64,000 nucleotides of DNA from Agathobacter sp. (lineage in GTDB: Bacteria; Bacillota; Clostridia; Lachnospirales; Lachnospiraceae), in the NCBI GenBank assembly GCA_017409825.1, contig JAFQRZ010000002.1, forward strand, positions 62,001 to 126,000, read 5' to 3'. The notes beneath the pieces were generated by a model, which was given only the letters and a program-made list of their open reading frames with translations, was not told the DNA's origin and searched no databases. This document shows positions 8,633 to 16,418 of this stretch, in pieces. The position numbers were made by a program, and so were the translations under genes. The stretch's first letter is position 1; the number at the start of each line of letters is the position of its first letter.

Positions 8633-8657
8633 GGCTGTGACGAAATTCGCCACAGCC
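8633..8657 (-). terminator. Hairpin between the VanW gene and the AIR-synthase-like gene
   Basis: GGCTGTG/CACAGCC arms with two more pairs inside. The tail (TTAACC) is not T-rich, so it may be a weak terminator or an mRNA-processing hairpin rather than a full stop. Confidence 0.4.
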
Positions 8658-8680
8658 CAATGTTAAAATATTACTTGGAA

Positions 8681-10321
8681 TTAATTTCCATCATTGCCAG
8701 TCTCTGCATTTTCACTGGCTCCTGTTTCTGGTGCTTCTACACCTGTTCCAGCTTCACTACCTTCACTACTTTCCGTATCCCCTGCACCCGCTTCTGGTTT
8801 TTCTGGGGTTGTCGTTCCTGTGTCTGGTGTTGTCGCTTCTGTGTCTGGAACCTCTGGCACTACTGGTTTTGCCAATTCCTCAACAACCTTCTTAATGTAA
8901 TCGTCATCTTTTGTCTCAAGCGCCTTTTTCAGAGTAGCCATCTGCTCCTCAGTCGCATTTCCAATTCCGAGCGTTATCTTTGCACAAGATGTTCTATAAG
9001 TACTCTTATTTACCTGTGTCTTAGACTCCTGTACACCATTTACGGTAACAATTTTCCAGAATCTTGCCACATATCCGATATGCTCTGTTCTTTTTACTTC
9101 GTATGTTCCGATTGGCTGTTTTTCATCCAACGTATATTCTGTATCTGGATCGTTTTCCGAAAGGATCTCGCTTTCAAATGTTACCACACGATTACTTGGT
9201 CTCGTTTCTTTACCATAGATGTTGAAGTTTACATTTCCGTCACTGCAATATCCTTCAATATAAATCGGTGTATCATAATTATTTTTAAACTTTAAGTTCT
9301 TATAGGTACCTGCAATCGCTGCATCTCCCCCTGGAGGTGCATAAGCAATAATCATAGAATGTGCAAAACGCTGAGTAATTTCAAGCTCTGCTTTCAGTGC
9401 CGCATTGTATAAGGTCGTAACAACCTGACAAATACCACCACCATATTCCATAATCGTTTCGCCATCTTGGAACATACCATCCATTACATATCCATTCTCA
9501 GCTGTAAATGGAACTACGTATTCATAAAATGAAAATTCATCTCCCGGATATAAAACAATACCGTTTATTTTCTTTGTTCCAGTTTCTATGTTTATGTCAC
9601 GGTTAGGGGAACCCATATCTCTATAACGTGTCGTATGGGAACCTAAAACATCTTTTATCGCTGCCAGTTCTTCCTCCGTACCACGTGGCACAGACTCAAC
9701 ACTTGTCAACTCAAACTCCGCTGTTTCTACGATTCCTTCTTCCCAGTTTGTACCAATCCAATCATTCAACGCATTTACAGAAGCAACAATATCTACTTCA
9801 TTTCCAGCCTGACCTGCAGTATATTCAAACTTTCCATTTACTTTCTTGAGGCCATTATCAATTGCTTTTATATCAATTTTGCTTCTTTTGCCATGAATTT
9901 TATTGCCGGTTAACTGCTTATCAATCGTCAACCCCATATCTACAACATAATCTTCTTTTTCCAAATCCTGTAAAGCTTTGAAACGTTTCAGCATATTGCC
10001 TGTATTACCGATTGCAACAGCCTCTTTCACCGCCACGCTAGTTTTGGAAGAAAGCTCCAAATCTTTTAACTGATATTTCAACGAGTCCTTTGGTCCCACC
10101 AAAGTAATCCACTGCTCCTGAAGCCCTTCTACATAAGCATTTACTGCTGCAGTCGCTTCTTCCTCCGTCATACCACCTACATCAACGCCACCAATATAAA
10201 CACCTTCTTCTATAATGGTATCATCTAGTACGTCTGCCTTTACGCAATTTTCATTTGCCAAGAAAAATGCACCTGCTACAATTACCATTGCAGCCATTGT
10301 TAAAAACTTGAATTTCTTCAT
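8681..10321 (-). CDS. Secreted or membrane-anchored VanW family protein
   Basis: 546 residues. An N-terminal hydrophobic segment (about 5-25) acts as a signal peptide or anchor. Next come two copies of a YoaR/PG_binding_4-like region (about 35-215), then the VanW domain (about 225-370) with NGIVLYPGDEFSFYE and YGGGICQVVTTLYNAAL, then a G5-like stretch near 400-450. The last 65 or so residues are a low-complexity Pro/Thr/Glu/Gly tail, probably a wall-spanning linker. VanW proteins are linked to the cell wall in Firmicutes but lack a proven activity. The start has AGAGGATAAG upstream. Confidence 0.88.
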   Translation of the reverse strand: MKKFKFLTMAAMVIVAGAFFLANENCVKADVLDDTIIEEGVYIGGVDVGGMTEEEATAAVNAYVEGLQEQWITLVGPKDSLKYQLKDLELSSKTSVAVKEAVAIGNTGNMLKRFKALQDLEKEDYVVDMGLTIDKQLTGNKIHGKRSKIDIKAIDNGLKKVNGKFEYTAGQAGNEVDIVASVNALNDWIGTNWEEGIVETAEFELTSVESVPRGTEEELAAIKDVLGSHTTRYRDMGSPNRDINIETGTKKINGIVLYPGDEFSFYEYVVPFTAENGYVMDGMFQDGETIMEYGGGICQVVTTLYNAALKAELEITQRFAHSMIIAYAPPGGDAAIAGTYKNLKFKNNYDTPIYIEGYCSDGNVNFNIYGKETRPSNRVVTFESEILSENDPDTEYTLDEKQPIGTYEVKRTEHIGYVARFWKIVTVNGVQESKTQVNKSTYRTSCAKITLGIGNATEEQMATLKKALETKDDDYIKKVVEELAKPVVPEVPDTEATTPDTGTTTPEKPEAGAGDTESSEGSEAGTGVEAPETGASENAETGNDGN

Positions 10322-10397
10322 ATCTTATCCTCTCATATTGAAATAAATAAAATAGTTAACAAATATCTAATAATTTATTTTACCACAAGTTCTACGA

Positions 10398-10511
10398 TTA
10401 GTAAACAAAGAGTGCTGATACAAATGTAGTTATCAACATCGCAGCTACTAACACCAAGCAAATAATCGCTAATACCTGTCTTTTCTTTTTTCCTTTGTTA
10501 AAATTGCTCAT
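10398..10511 (-). CDS. 37-residue single-pass membrane peptide
   Basis: A short ORF with ribosome-binding site GAGGTG six bases before the ATG at 10511. It has a strongly basic N-terminus (NFNKGKKKRQ, residues 3-11) followed by a 24-residue hydrophobic helix ending LFVY. It resembles small basic-plus-helix peptides I associate with Lachnospiraceae genomes, but I know no function. Located 76 bases upstream of the VanW gene on the same strand, so the two may share a transcript. Confidence 0.7.
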   Translation of the reverse strand: MSNFNKGKKKRQVLAIICLVLVAAMLITTFVSALFVY

Positions 10512-10535
10512 TGTATTCACCTCTTCAAAAAAATC

Positions 10536-10563
10536 TGTTATACTTAACCTGTATTACAACAGG
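10536..10563 (+). promoter_or_regulatory. Extended -10 promoter with start-site palindrome
   Basis: TGTTATACT (10536-10544) is an extended -10 box; the -35 region is weak. The imperfect palindrome CCTGTATTACAACAGG (10548-10563) lies at the expected start site, between two divergent genes, and could be an operator. Confidence 0.45.
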
Positions 10564-10576
10564 AAAGGATACCAAT

Positions 10577-11056
10577 ATGTTCCCATTTTTAGCTATATTT
10601 ATTATTTTTTGTCTTGTACTTACCTTCTATATCCGAAAAAACGATGCTGCCCAACAAAAGGTGCAGGATGATTTTTGGGAAAAAGAACGCCAATCCAATG
10701 CCGTTCGCAAAAAAGATATTAGTAAGCTTGACTATATTACCATACCTTTCGATAAAATTCCAGTAAAGCTTGAAACTTGTACTGAAAAACAACTTTTCGC
10801 CCTTGCAGAAAAACCAATGTTAAATTTCGTCGGAATCAGCAACACGGATTTAAAACTACAATATGGCACTGCAAATCTGGATATTCTCACCGAATATGAA
10901 AATAATTTTCTAGAGTTCGTCGCACTTCTTCCAGATTATACCGCCGAGCTCGTAGAAGCAGGCGAAATCGAATCTGCTCGAATGCTTTTGGAATTTGCAG
11001 TAAGTGTAAATGCCGATTCACGAAAAATCGACAAACAGCTTGCCCAGCTCCAGTAA
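10577..11056 (+). CDS. Membrane-anchored hypothetical protein
   Basis: About 159 residues from the ATG at 10577 (AGGA nine bases upstream). Residues 1-18 form a transmembrane helix (FPFLAIFIIFCLVLTFYI) and the rest is soluble and mostly helical, ending in alanine- and leucine-rich repeats-like helices (SARMLLEFAVSVNADSRK). I do not recognise the family; the C-terminal helices could be a TPR-like pair. It is convergent with the exonuclease gene, with only two bases between the stop codons and no terminator. Confidence 0.72.
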   Translation: MFPFLAIFIIFCLVLTFYIRKNDAAQQKVQDDFWEKERQSNAVRKKDISKLDYITIPFDKIPVKLETCTEKQLFALAEKPMLNFVGISNTDLKLQYGTANLDILTEYENNFLEFVALLPDYTAELVEAGEIESARMLLEFAVSVNADSRKIDKQLAQLQ

Positions 11057-11058
11057 TT

Positions 11059-11769
11059 TTATCTTCCATGCACCAAAATATATTTATCAATAATTCGGGA
11101 GGCTTCGCTTTTTGTGAGGTTCTCCCAATTTATTTCGTCATTTATCTGATGCTTCTCACGATATTCTTTTAATCTCTGCACCTGTCTAGGTGTTGCAGGC
11201 GTTTGTTTTTTTGCTCGATACGTTAGTGGTTTCGGCTCAAAATACGTTTCTGCATTTTCCAGCTCCTGTCCCAATACTTTTAGCTTTTCAAATATCTGCC
11301 AGGTCTCCAAAGCGTCATCTAACGCCCGGTGTTCCCGTGCTCGCTCAATGCCAAAATACTGACATAAGCTCTCTAATTTTTTCGGCTGCTCCGGTGGGAG
11401 TAATACTCTGGCGAGCTTTAAGGTATCACAGGCCTTTGCCTCCAATGGTCGTTTATGATTCACAGCCCACTGCTTCAGGAAACTATAGTCAAAATTAATA
11501 TTTTGCCCGACCAAAATCTCTCCTTCCATAAAATCCAACAATGCTTCCATTGCCGTATCCTTATCCATCCCAGACTTTACCATTTCATCCGTAATTCCTG
11601 TCAATTCCACCACTCTGGTAGGAATTTTGCAATTCGGATTTACCAGACACTCCATCGTATCTATTACCTGATTATCCTTAATTTTAACTGCACCAATTTC
11701 GATAATCTGGTCGGTTTTTGCAGATAAACCCGTCATTTCCAAATCCAGCACTACATACTCATTTATCAT
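11059..11769 (-). CDS. DnaQ-like 3'-5' exonuclease
   Basis: 236 residues. DEDDh exonuclease motifs are present: Exo I VVLDLEMTG (Asp9, Glu11), Exo II GQNINFDYSFL, and Exo III with HRALDDA. The N-terminal 170 or so residues are the nuclease domain, like the epsilon/PolC exonuclease; the rest is a short helical tail (TPRQVQRLKEYR, later NLTKSEASRIIDKY) that may bind a partner. The ATG abuts the nth stop (TAGATG), so it is the last gene of the radical-SAM/nth operon. Proofreading, RNA trimming or repair roles are all possible. Confidence 0.9.
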   Translation of the reverse strand: MINEYVVLDLEMTGLSAKTDQIIEIGAVKIKDNQVIDTMECLVNPNCKIPTRVVELTGITDEMVKSGMDKDTAMEALLDFMEGEILVGQNINFDYSFLKQWAVNHKRPLEAKACDTLKLARVLLPPEQPKKLESLCQYFGIERAREHRALDDALETWQIFEKLKVLGQELENAETYFEPKPLTYRAKKQTPATPRQVQRLKEYREKHQINDEINWENLTKSEASRIIDKYILVHGR

Positions 11770-12402
11770 CTATCTTTTATCCTTTGACTTACACAAATCA
11801 TACAAAAAACATTCCTGGCACTTCGGACTTCTCGCAAAACAAATATTTCGTCCAAACGAGATGATTTGAATATTATACAAAATCCAATGATCCTTTGGCA
11901 GCTTTCGCATAAGCTCGAACTCTATCTTCTCGGGATCCTCTTCCTTTGTAAAACCTAATCTTTTTGAAATGCGTTTTACATGTGTATCCACGACTATGCT
12001 TGGCTGATTGTAAATATTTCCACGAATCACATTTGCAGTCTTTCTCCCAACACCAGCCAGTGTCAATAAATCTTCCAATTCCGACGGAACTTCTCCGCCA
12101 TATACTTCTACCAAACGCTTCGCACAGGCAATAATGTTTTTCGCCTTATTGTGAAAAAATCCAGTTGGACGAATATCCTGCTCTAACTCTTTTAAATCTG
12201 CATTCGCAAACTTTTCCAAGGTGTCATATTTCGCAAACAAATCTTTCGTCACGATATTGACTCTCGCATCCGTACATTGTGCACTTAAAATAACGGCAAT
12301 CAAAAGCTGCCATGGCGTTTCATGGTTCAGGTAGCAAATATATTCTGTTCCATATACTTCATCCAAACGTTTTAAAATTTCTTCTGTTCTTTTCGCTGCC
12401 AT
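11770..12402 (-). CDS. nth: Endonuclease III
   Basis: 210 residues, the normal length. It carries the helix-hairpin-helix LAGVGRKTANVI with the catalytic Lys in the HhH, the catalytic Asp in VVDTHVKRISKRLG, and the C-terminal [4Fe-4S] loop C-x6-C-x2-C-x5-C (CFARSPKCQECFLYDLC). A DNA glycosylase/AP lyase removing oxidised pyrimidines. Its start lies inside the end of the radical-SAM gene (31-base overlap) and its stop abuts the exonuclease start. Confidence 0.97.
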   Translation of the reverse strand: MAAKRTEEILKRLDEVYGTEYICYLNHETPWQLLIAVILSAQCTDARVNIVTKDLFAKYDTLEKFANADLKELEQDIRPTGFFHNKAKNIIACAKRLVEVYGGEVPSELEDLLTLAGVGRKTANVIRGNIYNQPSIVVDTHVKRISKRLGFTKEEDPEKIEFELMRKLPKDHWILYNIQIISFGRNICFARSPKCQECFLYDLCKSKDKR

Positions 12403-14174
12403 TCTATTACCGCCGGCTCATCGGCGCCTCCTATTATCATATCCTCATCTGGATTCACATATTGTATCTGCGCCTGATGCGTCAATGGATCTCTCTTGTC
12501 ATACGAAAACAGCACAAATACCGGATCTGTCAATTCCTCATAATTTTCGCCAAGAAAGTCATACGAAAACATCTCTAAATGCGACATTTTTCCGTTCTTA
12601 CAGTAGAAACGTGCAAATGGTTTCACACACTCATACGAATTTGCCCACACAGGACGAGATTTGCAATTCTCTCTGTAATACAAATCAAATACCAAAGCTT
12701 GTCGAATACAGTCCTGCCATTCTTCACCTTCTGGAGCATTCTGCCATTCCTGCTTCAAAAATTCCATTAGTATTTCACAACGTCTGATTCTAGAATGACT
12801 CATTCCAAAGTAACCGTTTGCCTCATAAAAATCACCCAGTTTTTGAAACATATCAAAGGCACTCTCAAAATGTGTTTCTAATACCTTCATGCTAATTTCG
12901 AACTGTCCGCTGTTGTAATACACTTCAAGCATTTCTTCCACTCGCTTCATGCGAAGTACATCCTCATACGATAACCATTTCGTCGACAATACCTCATACG
13001 GTGGATTGTCATGATAGAGGATTTCGTATTCCTTTGCATGCTCAAACATATAGGAGCCTTTCAGCACCTTAAGAAATCCCATCTGGAGCTGATTTGGCCG
13101 TAACGCATATATTTCGTCAAAGGACTTACGAAATGTCTTATAATCTTCAAAAGGCAAACCTGCAATCAAATCCAAATGCTGGTGAATATTCCCAAATCTT
13201 TTCACACGTTTTACGATTTCTTTTAATCGTTCCAATTTCATGGTACGCTTGATTTCTTTTATCGTAATTTCATTTGTAGACTGCACACCAATCTCTAATT
13301 GAATCAAGCCTGGACGCATCTGTTCCATCAATGCAAGCTCTTCTTCATTAATCAAATCTGCCGATATCTCAAAATGAAAATTCGTTACACCATTGTCATG
13401 TTCATGAATAAATTTCCAAATCTCCATCGCATGCTCATGGTGGCAATTAAAGGTTCTGTCCACAAATTTCACCTGTGGCACCTTCTGCTCTATAAAAATG
13501 CACAACTCGTCTTTCACCAGATTGATATCTCGGAAACGCAGCTTTTTGTCCACAGATGACAAACAATAACTGCAAGAGAATGGACAACCTCTGCTGCTTT
13601 CATAATAAATAATTCGATTCGAGAAATCCTCCATTTTATCATAGCTAAAAGGAATGTCGCTCATATTCATAATCGAACGCCATGGATTCACTTGAATTTC
13701 CACATCCACTCCATTTTCTTTTCGATAAGCAATCCCTAAAATATCTTCTAAACGATTGGAACTATTCCCCTCATCCGTGTTGCAGGAATCCATATAATAA
13801 GCACATAATTCCCGAAAGGTCTCTTCCCCTTCACCCATCATAATGCCGGTAACTTCCGAGTGATTCTTTAGAAAATCCTCTACCTCAAAAGAAACCTCTG
13901 GTCCTCCGAGCCATATCGGCACTGTCGGGCAAAGCTTGTGAAACTCCCGCATGACCGCTTCTATCATCGACAGATTCCAGATATAACAGGAAAACAGTAA
14001 CACATCTGGTTTTTTCTTATATATCTCTTCTAAGATATAATCCGCCTGATTATTAATCGTAAATTCTGCAATTTCCACACTATCTTTATATTCCTTCGCA
14101 AAGGCCTTCAATGAATAGACTGCCAAATTAGAATGGATGTATTTTGCATTAATTGCTGTAAGTAATAATTTCAT
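12372..14174 (-). CDS. B12-binding radical SAM protein with DUF4080-type C-terminus
   Basis: 600 residues. Residues about 1-140 are a cobalamin-binding Rossmann domain (LFSCYIWNLSMIEAVMREF, then WLGGPEVSFE). The radical SAM motif is C-x3-C-x2-C (CPFSCSYC, near residue 198), followed by a TIM-barrel segment and a C-terminal DUF4080-like region. Family members are common in Clostridia; substrates are unknown, although related enzymes methylate or remodel unactivated carbons. It is coupled to the small protein upstream (TAATG overlap) and overlaps nth. Confidence 0.9.
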   Translation of the reverse strand: MKLLLTAINAKYIHSNLAVYSLKAFAKEYKDSVEIAEFTINNQADYILEEIYKKKPDVLLFSCYIWNLSMIEAVMREFHKLCPTVPIWLGGPEVSFEVEDFLKNHSEVTGIMMGEGEETFRELCAYYMDSCNTDEGNSSNRLEDILGIAYRKENGVDVEIQVNPWRSIMNMSDIPFSYDKMEDFSNRIIYYESSRGCPFSCSYCLSSVDKKLRFRDINLVKDELCIFIEQKVPQVKFVDRTFNCHHEHAMEIWKFIHEHDNGVTNFHFEISADLINEEELALMEQMRPGLIQLEIGVQSTNEITIKEIKRTMKLERLKEIVKRVKRFGNIHQHLDLIAGLPFEDYKTFRKSFDEIYALRPNQLQMGFLKVLKGSYMFEHAKEYEILYHDNPPYEVLSTKWLSYEDVLRMKRVEEMLEVYYNSGQFEISMKVLETHFESAFDMFQKLGDFYEANGYFGMSHSRIRRCEILMEFLKQEWQNAPEGEEWQDCIRQALVFDLYYRENCKSRPVWANSYECVKPFARFYCKNGKMSHLEMFSYDFLGENYEELTDPVFVLFSYDKRDPLTHQAQIQYVNPDEDMIIGGADEPAVIEWQRKEQKKF

Positions 14175-14404
14175 TATTCATCAAACTCCATAATCACAAA
14201 GAACCCTTTTTCGGTTTCGATAATATCCACAACCACACCTTCTCTGGATTTCAGTCGCTCACTTACCGTATAATTTCCAGACATGGCAATGGCATGTTCT
14301 ATTGTATAATAATAGGAAGTCGGCAACTTTCCTTCGGTCACAGATAACCTGTCTCCGATTTGCGTAAGCCCCGAACGCTCCATTTTAAATTCCATTCTGC
14401 GCAT
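14174..14404 (-). CDS. Small conserved hypothetical protein (76 aa)
   Basis: 76 residues, no Cys, mostly beta (SYYYTIEHAIAMSGNY, then VVVDIIETEKGFFVIMEFDE). AAAGGAG stands well placed before the ATG at 14404. Its stop shares one base with the start of the B12-radical-SAM gene, so it probably works with that enzyme or is made in step with it. I do not recognise the family. Confidence 0.75.
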   Translation of the reverse strand: MRRMEFKMERSGLTQIGDRLSVTEGKLPTSYYYTIEHAIAMSGNYTVSERLKSREGVVVDIIETEKGFFVIMEFDE

Positions 14405-14430
14405 AGAAAATCTCCTTTCACACTACCCCT

Positions 14431-14459
14431 ATTTTATAAAAAAGTCAGATGTATGGCAA
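14431..14459 (-). promoter_or_regulatory. Promoter of the radical-SAM/nth operon, overlapping the upstream terminator
   Basis: TTGCCA (14454-14459) and TAAAAT (14431-14436) with a 17-base spacer on the minus strand. The -35 lies in the loop of the preceding terminator hairpin and the -10 abuts its T run. Confidence 0.65.
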
Positions 14460-14471
14460 CACACATCTGAC
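14438..14471 (-). terminator. Terminator of the PurF-like gene
   Basis: Perfect 9-bp stem GTCAGATGT/ACATCTGAC (14444-14452 and 14463-14471) with six T following on the minus strand. Confidence 0.88.
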
Positions 14472-14486
14472 TCTAAATTGCATTTT

Positions 14487-15896
14487 CTATTCTTTTCCAT
14501 TCCAGCAGTATGTACAAAGCTTACATGGATTTAAACCAATTGCTTCAATGATATCATCCAAACGTGCGAACTGTAAGGAAGTAAATCCTAACTTATCGCA
14601 AATATCCTGTACCATTGCTTTGTATTTGTCACTATCTGGATTTGTATATTCTTCCATCAATGCATCTGTAATTTCCCCTTCGCGCTCCAAAATCACACGA
14701 CGGGTAATCAGTTCCATTTCAGAAGAAGAACGTGAGAAGTTCAAATATTTACATCCATACATAATTGGTGGGCAGGCTGGACGTACATGTACCTCCTTCG
14801 CACCACTTTCATATAAGAACTCTGTTGTCTCTCCAAGCTGGGTTCCACGTACGATAGAATCGTCCACCAGCAATAATTTCTTTTCCTTAATCAAAGGCTG
14901 AACTGGAATCAGTTTCATCTTTGCAATCATGCTTCTCTGTGCCTGACTGGTAGGTGTGAAAGAACGAGGCCAGGTTGGTGTATATTTGATAAATGGACGA
15001 GTATATGGAATCTGTGCTTTGTTCGAGTAACCAATCGCTGCTGGCACACCAGAATCTGGAACACCTGCCGCATAATCTGGTTTTACATTCGCATCATCAC
15101 GTGCCGCCATACGACGTCCGGTTTCATAACGCATTTCTTCTACATTGACACCTTCATAAGTAGAAGTAGGATAACCATAGTATACCCAAAGGAACGAACA
15201 TATCTTCATTTCTTCGCCTGGTTCCTGTATGGTTTCTACACCATCTGCAGTCATAAATATGATTTCCGCTGGTCCTAATTCTTTATAATCTACATAACCA
15301 AGATTTAAATATGCAAAACTTTCAAAAGAAAGACAGTAAGCCCCTTCCTTTTTACCAACAATAATCGGAGTACGTCCCAAACGGTCTCTCGAAGCATAAA
15401 TACCATCTTTTGTTAAAATAAGCACACTAAGAGAACCTACTACTTTTTCCTGCAGATACTGCAAGCCCTCCAGCATCGTATCCTTCTGATTGATAATTGC
15501 GGCAGCAACCTCTGTCTGGTTAATACTTCCACCACTCATTTCCAAGAAATGTGTTTTACCCGAGTTATAGCACTCCTGCACCAAATCCTCAGCATTTGCA
15601 ATCTTACCTACCGTCGTAATTGCAAAACTGCCTAGATGCGAATGCACCAAAAGTGGCTGTGGTTCAAAATCGGAAATACATCCGATACCCATATTTCCCT
15701 GTAATTCCTCTACATCCTTTTCAAATTTCGTACGGAATGGAGAATTCTGAATATTGTGAATTGCACGGTCGAATCCGTTCTCGCCATACACTGCCATACC
15801 AGCTCTTCTCGTACCTAAATGAGAATGGTAGTCCGTACCATAAAACAAATCTAATACACATGATTCTTTTGACGCTACTGCGAAAAATCCGCCCAT
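14487..15896 (-). CDS. Amidophosphoribosyltransferase (PurF) paralogue without the glutaminase Cys
   Basis: 469 residues with the two-domain PurF layout. The N-terminal Ntn domain starts MGGFFAVAS where active enzymes have MCGI/V, so the nucleophile Cys is Gly, and the usual HRGQ is TRRAG. The C-terminal phosphoribosyltransferase domain keeps the PRPP loop (LLLVDDSIVRGTQLGE) and ends with C-x2-C-x2-C (CKLCTYC), consistent with the Fe-S ligands of the Bacillus-type enzyme. Glutamine hydrolysis should be lost. It could use free ammonia, act on another substrate or be regulatory. Monocistronic, with its own promoter and terminator. Confidence 0.85.
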   Translation of the reverse strand: MGGFFAVASKESCVLDLFYGTDYHSHLGTRRAGMAVYGENGFDRAIHNIQNSPFRTKFEKDVEELQGNMGIGCISDFEPQPLLVHSHLGSFAITTVGKIANAEDLVQECYNSGKTHFLEMSGGSINQTEVAAAIINQKDTMLEGLQYLQEKVVGSLSVLILTKDGIYASRDRLGRTPIIVGKKEGAYCLSFESFAYLNLGYVDYKELGPAEIIFMTADGVETIQEPGEEMKICSFLWVYYGYPTSTYEGVNVEEMRYETGRRMAARDDANVKPDYAAGVPDSGVPAAIGYSNKAQIPYTRPFIKYTPTWPRSFTPTSQAQRSMIAKMKLIPVQPLIKEKKLLLVDDSIVRGTQLGETTEFLYESGAKEVHVRPACPPIMYGCKYLNFSRSSSEMELITRRVILEREGEITDALMEEYTNPDSDKYKAMVQDICDKLGFTSLQFARLDDIIEAIGLNPCKLCTYCWNGKE

Positions 15897-15962
15897 AAAT
15901 AAGCCTCCTGTCTCTTATGTCAGTTGTTGGTTAACTAGGCTCTAAATAAAGTCTACTAGGTA

Positions 15963-15990
15963 AGTATAACACAAACCCACCTAATATTAA
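15963..15990 (-). promoter_or_regulatory. Promoter of the PurF-like gene
   Basis: Extended -10 TGTTATACT on the minus strand (TATACT at 15963-15968) with TTAATA 16 bases upstream (15985-15990). Confidence 0.5.
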
Positions 15991-16065
15991 TACCTCTAAA
16001 TTTATTCGTCAAATAAGTGTTACCAAATTCGCTTATTAATTTTTCTAATAAGCAACAAATTTCAG

Positions 16066-16094
16066 TTGCGAATCCCTTCATTTCATGTCATACT
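16066..16094 (+). promoter_or_regulatory. Promoter of yjfB
   Basis: TTGCGA (16066-16071), 17 bases, CATACT (16089-16094). A weaker sigma-28-like alternative (TAGA, 15 bases, TAGGATAA) lies just downstream; the motility sigma factor controls yjfB in Bacillus. Confidence 0.45.
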
Positions 16095-16136
16095 TTAGAT
16101 AGGAAAATATCCAATAGGATAAAAGGAGGGTAATTT

Positions 16137-16340
16137 ATGGATATTGCAGCTGTATCTTCTGCATTAAGTGCAGTACAATCTTATGGACCATACGCAACAG
16201 GAAGTGTCGCACAGGCTGTCAGTGTTGAAATGCTGGACCAAGCGATGGAAATGAATGAAGCCATGAATTCCCAGATGATTAGCATGATGGAGCAGTCCGT
16301 GAATCCTAATTTAGGCGGAAATATTGACATTCGTGTGTAA
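16137..16340 (+). CDS. YjfB family putative motility protein
   Basis: 67 residues. It begins MDIAAVSSALSAVQS and ends NPNLGGNIDIRV, the two conserved ends of the YjfB family; the middle is a Met-rich amphipathic helix. AAAGGAGGG stands six bases upstream. The family is associated with the motility regulon in Firmicutes, but its molecular role is unknown. It suggests that the host or its recent ancestors were flagellated. It is followed by its own terminator. Confidence 0.88.
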   Translation: MDIAAVSSALSAVQSYGPYATGSVAQAVSVEMLDQAMEMNEAMNSQMISMMEQSVNPNLGGNIDIRV

Positions 16341-16365
16341 TGCAAAATAATCTAAATAACAGTAG

Positions 16366-16404
16366 GCCGAGGTTCGAATGTTCGTCCCTCGGCTTTTCAT
16401 TTAA
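16366..16404 (+). terminator. Terminator of yjfB
   Basis: GCCGAGG (16366-16372) pairs with CCTCGGC (16387-16393), followed by TTTTCATTT. Confidence 0.85.
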
Positions 16405-16418
16405 ATTCTTATTATATT

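Noticed and set aside
8609-8653. Longer start of the AIR-synthase-like gene (GTG at 8653)
   Set aside because: It lies inside a perfect hairpin with no ribosome-binding site; the ATG at 8608 has GAGGT upstream.
16366-16393. tRNA-like GGTTCGAAT sequence
   Set aside because: It is the loop of a terminator hairpin; no acceptor stem, D arm or anticodon arm can be drawn around it.
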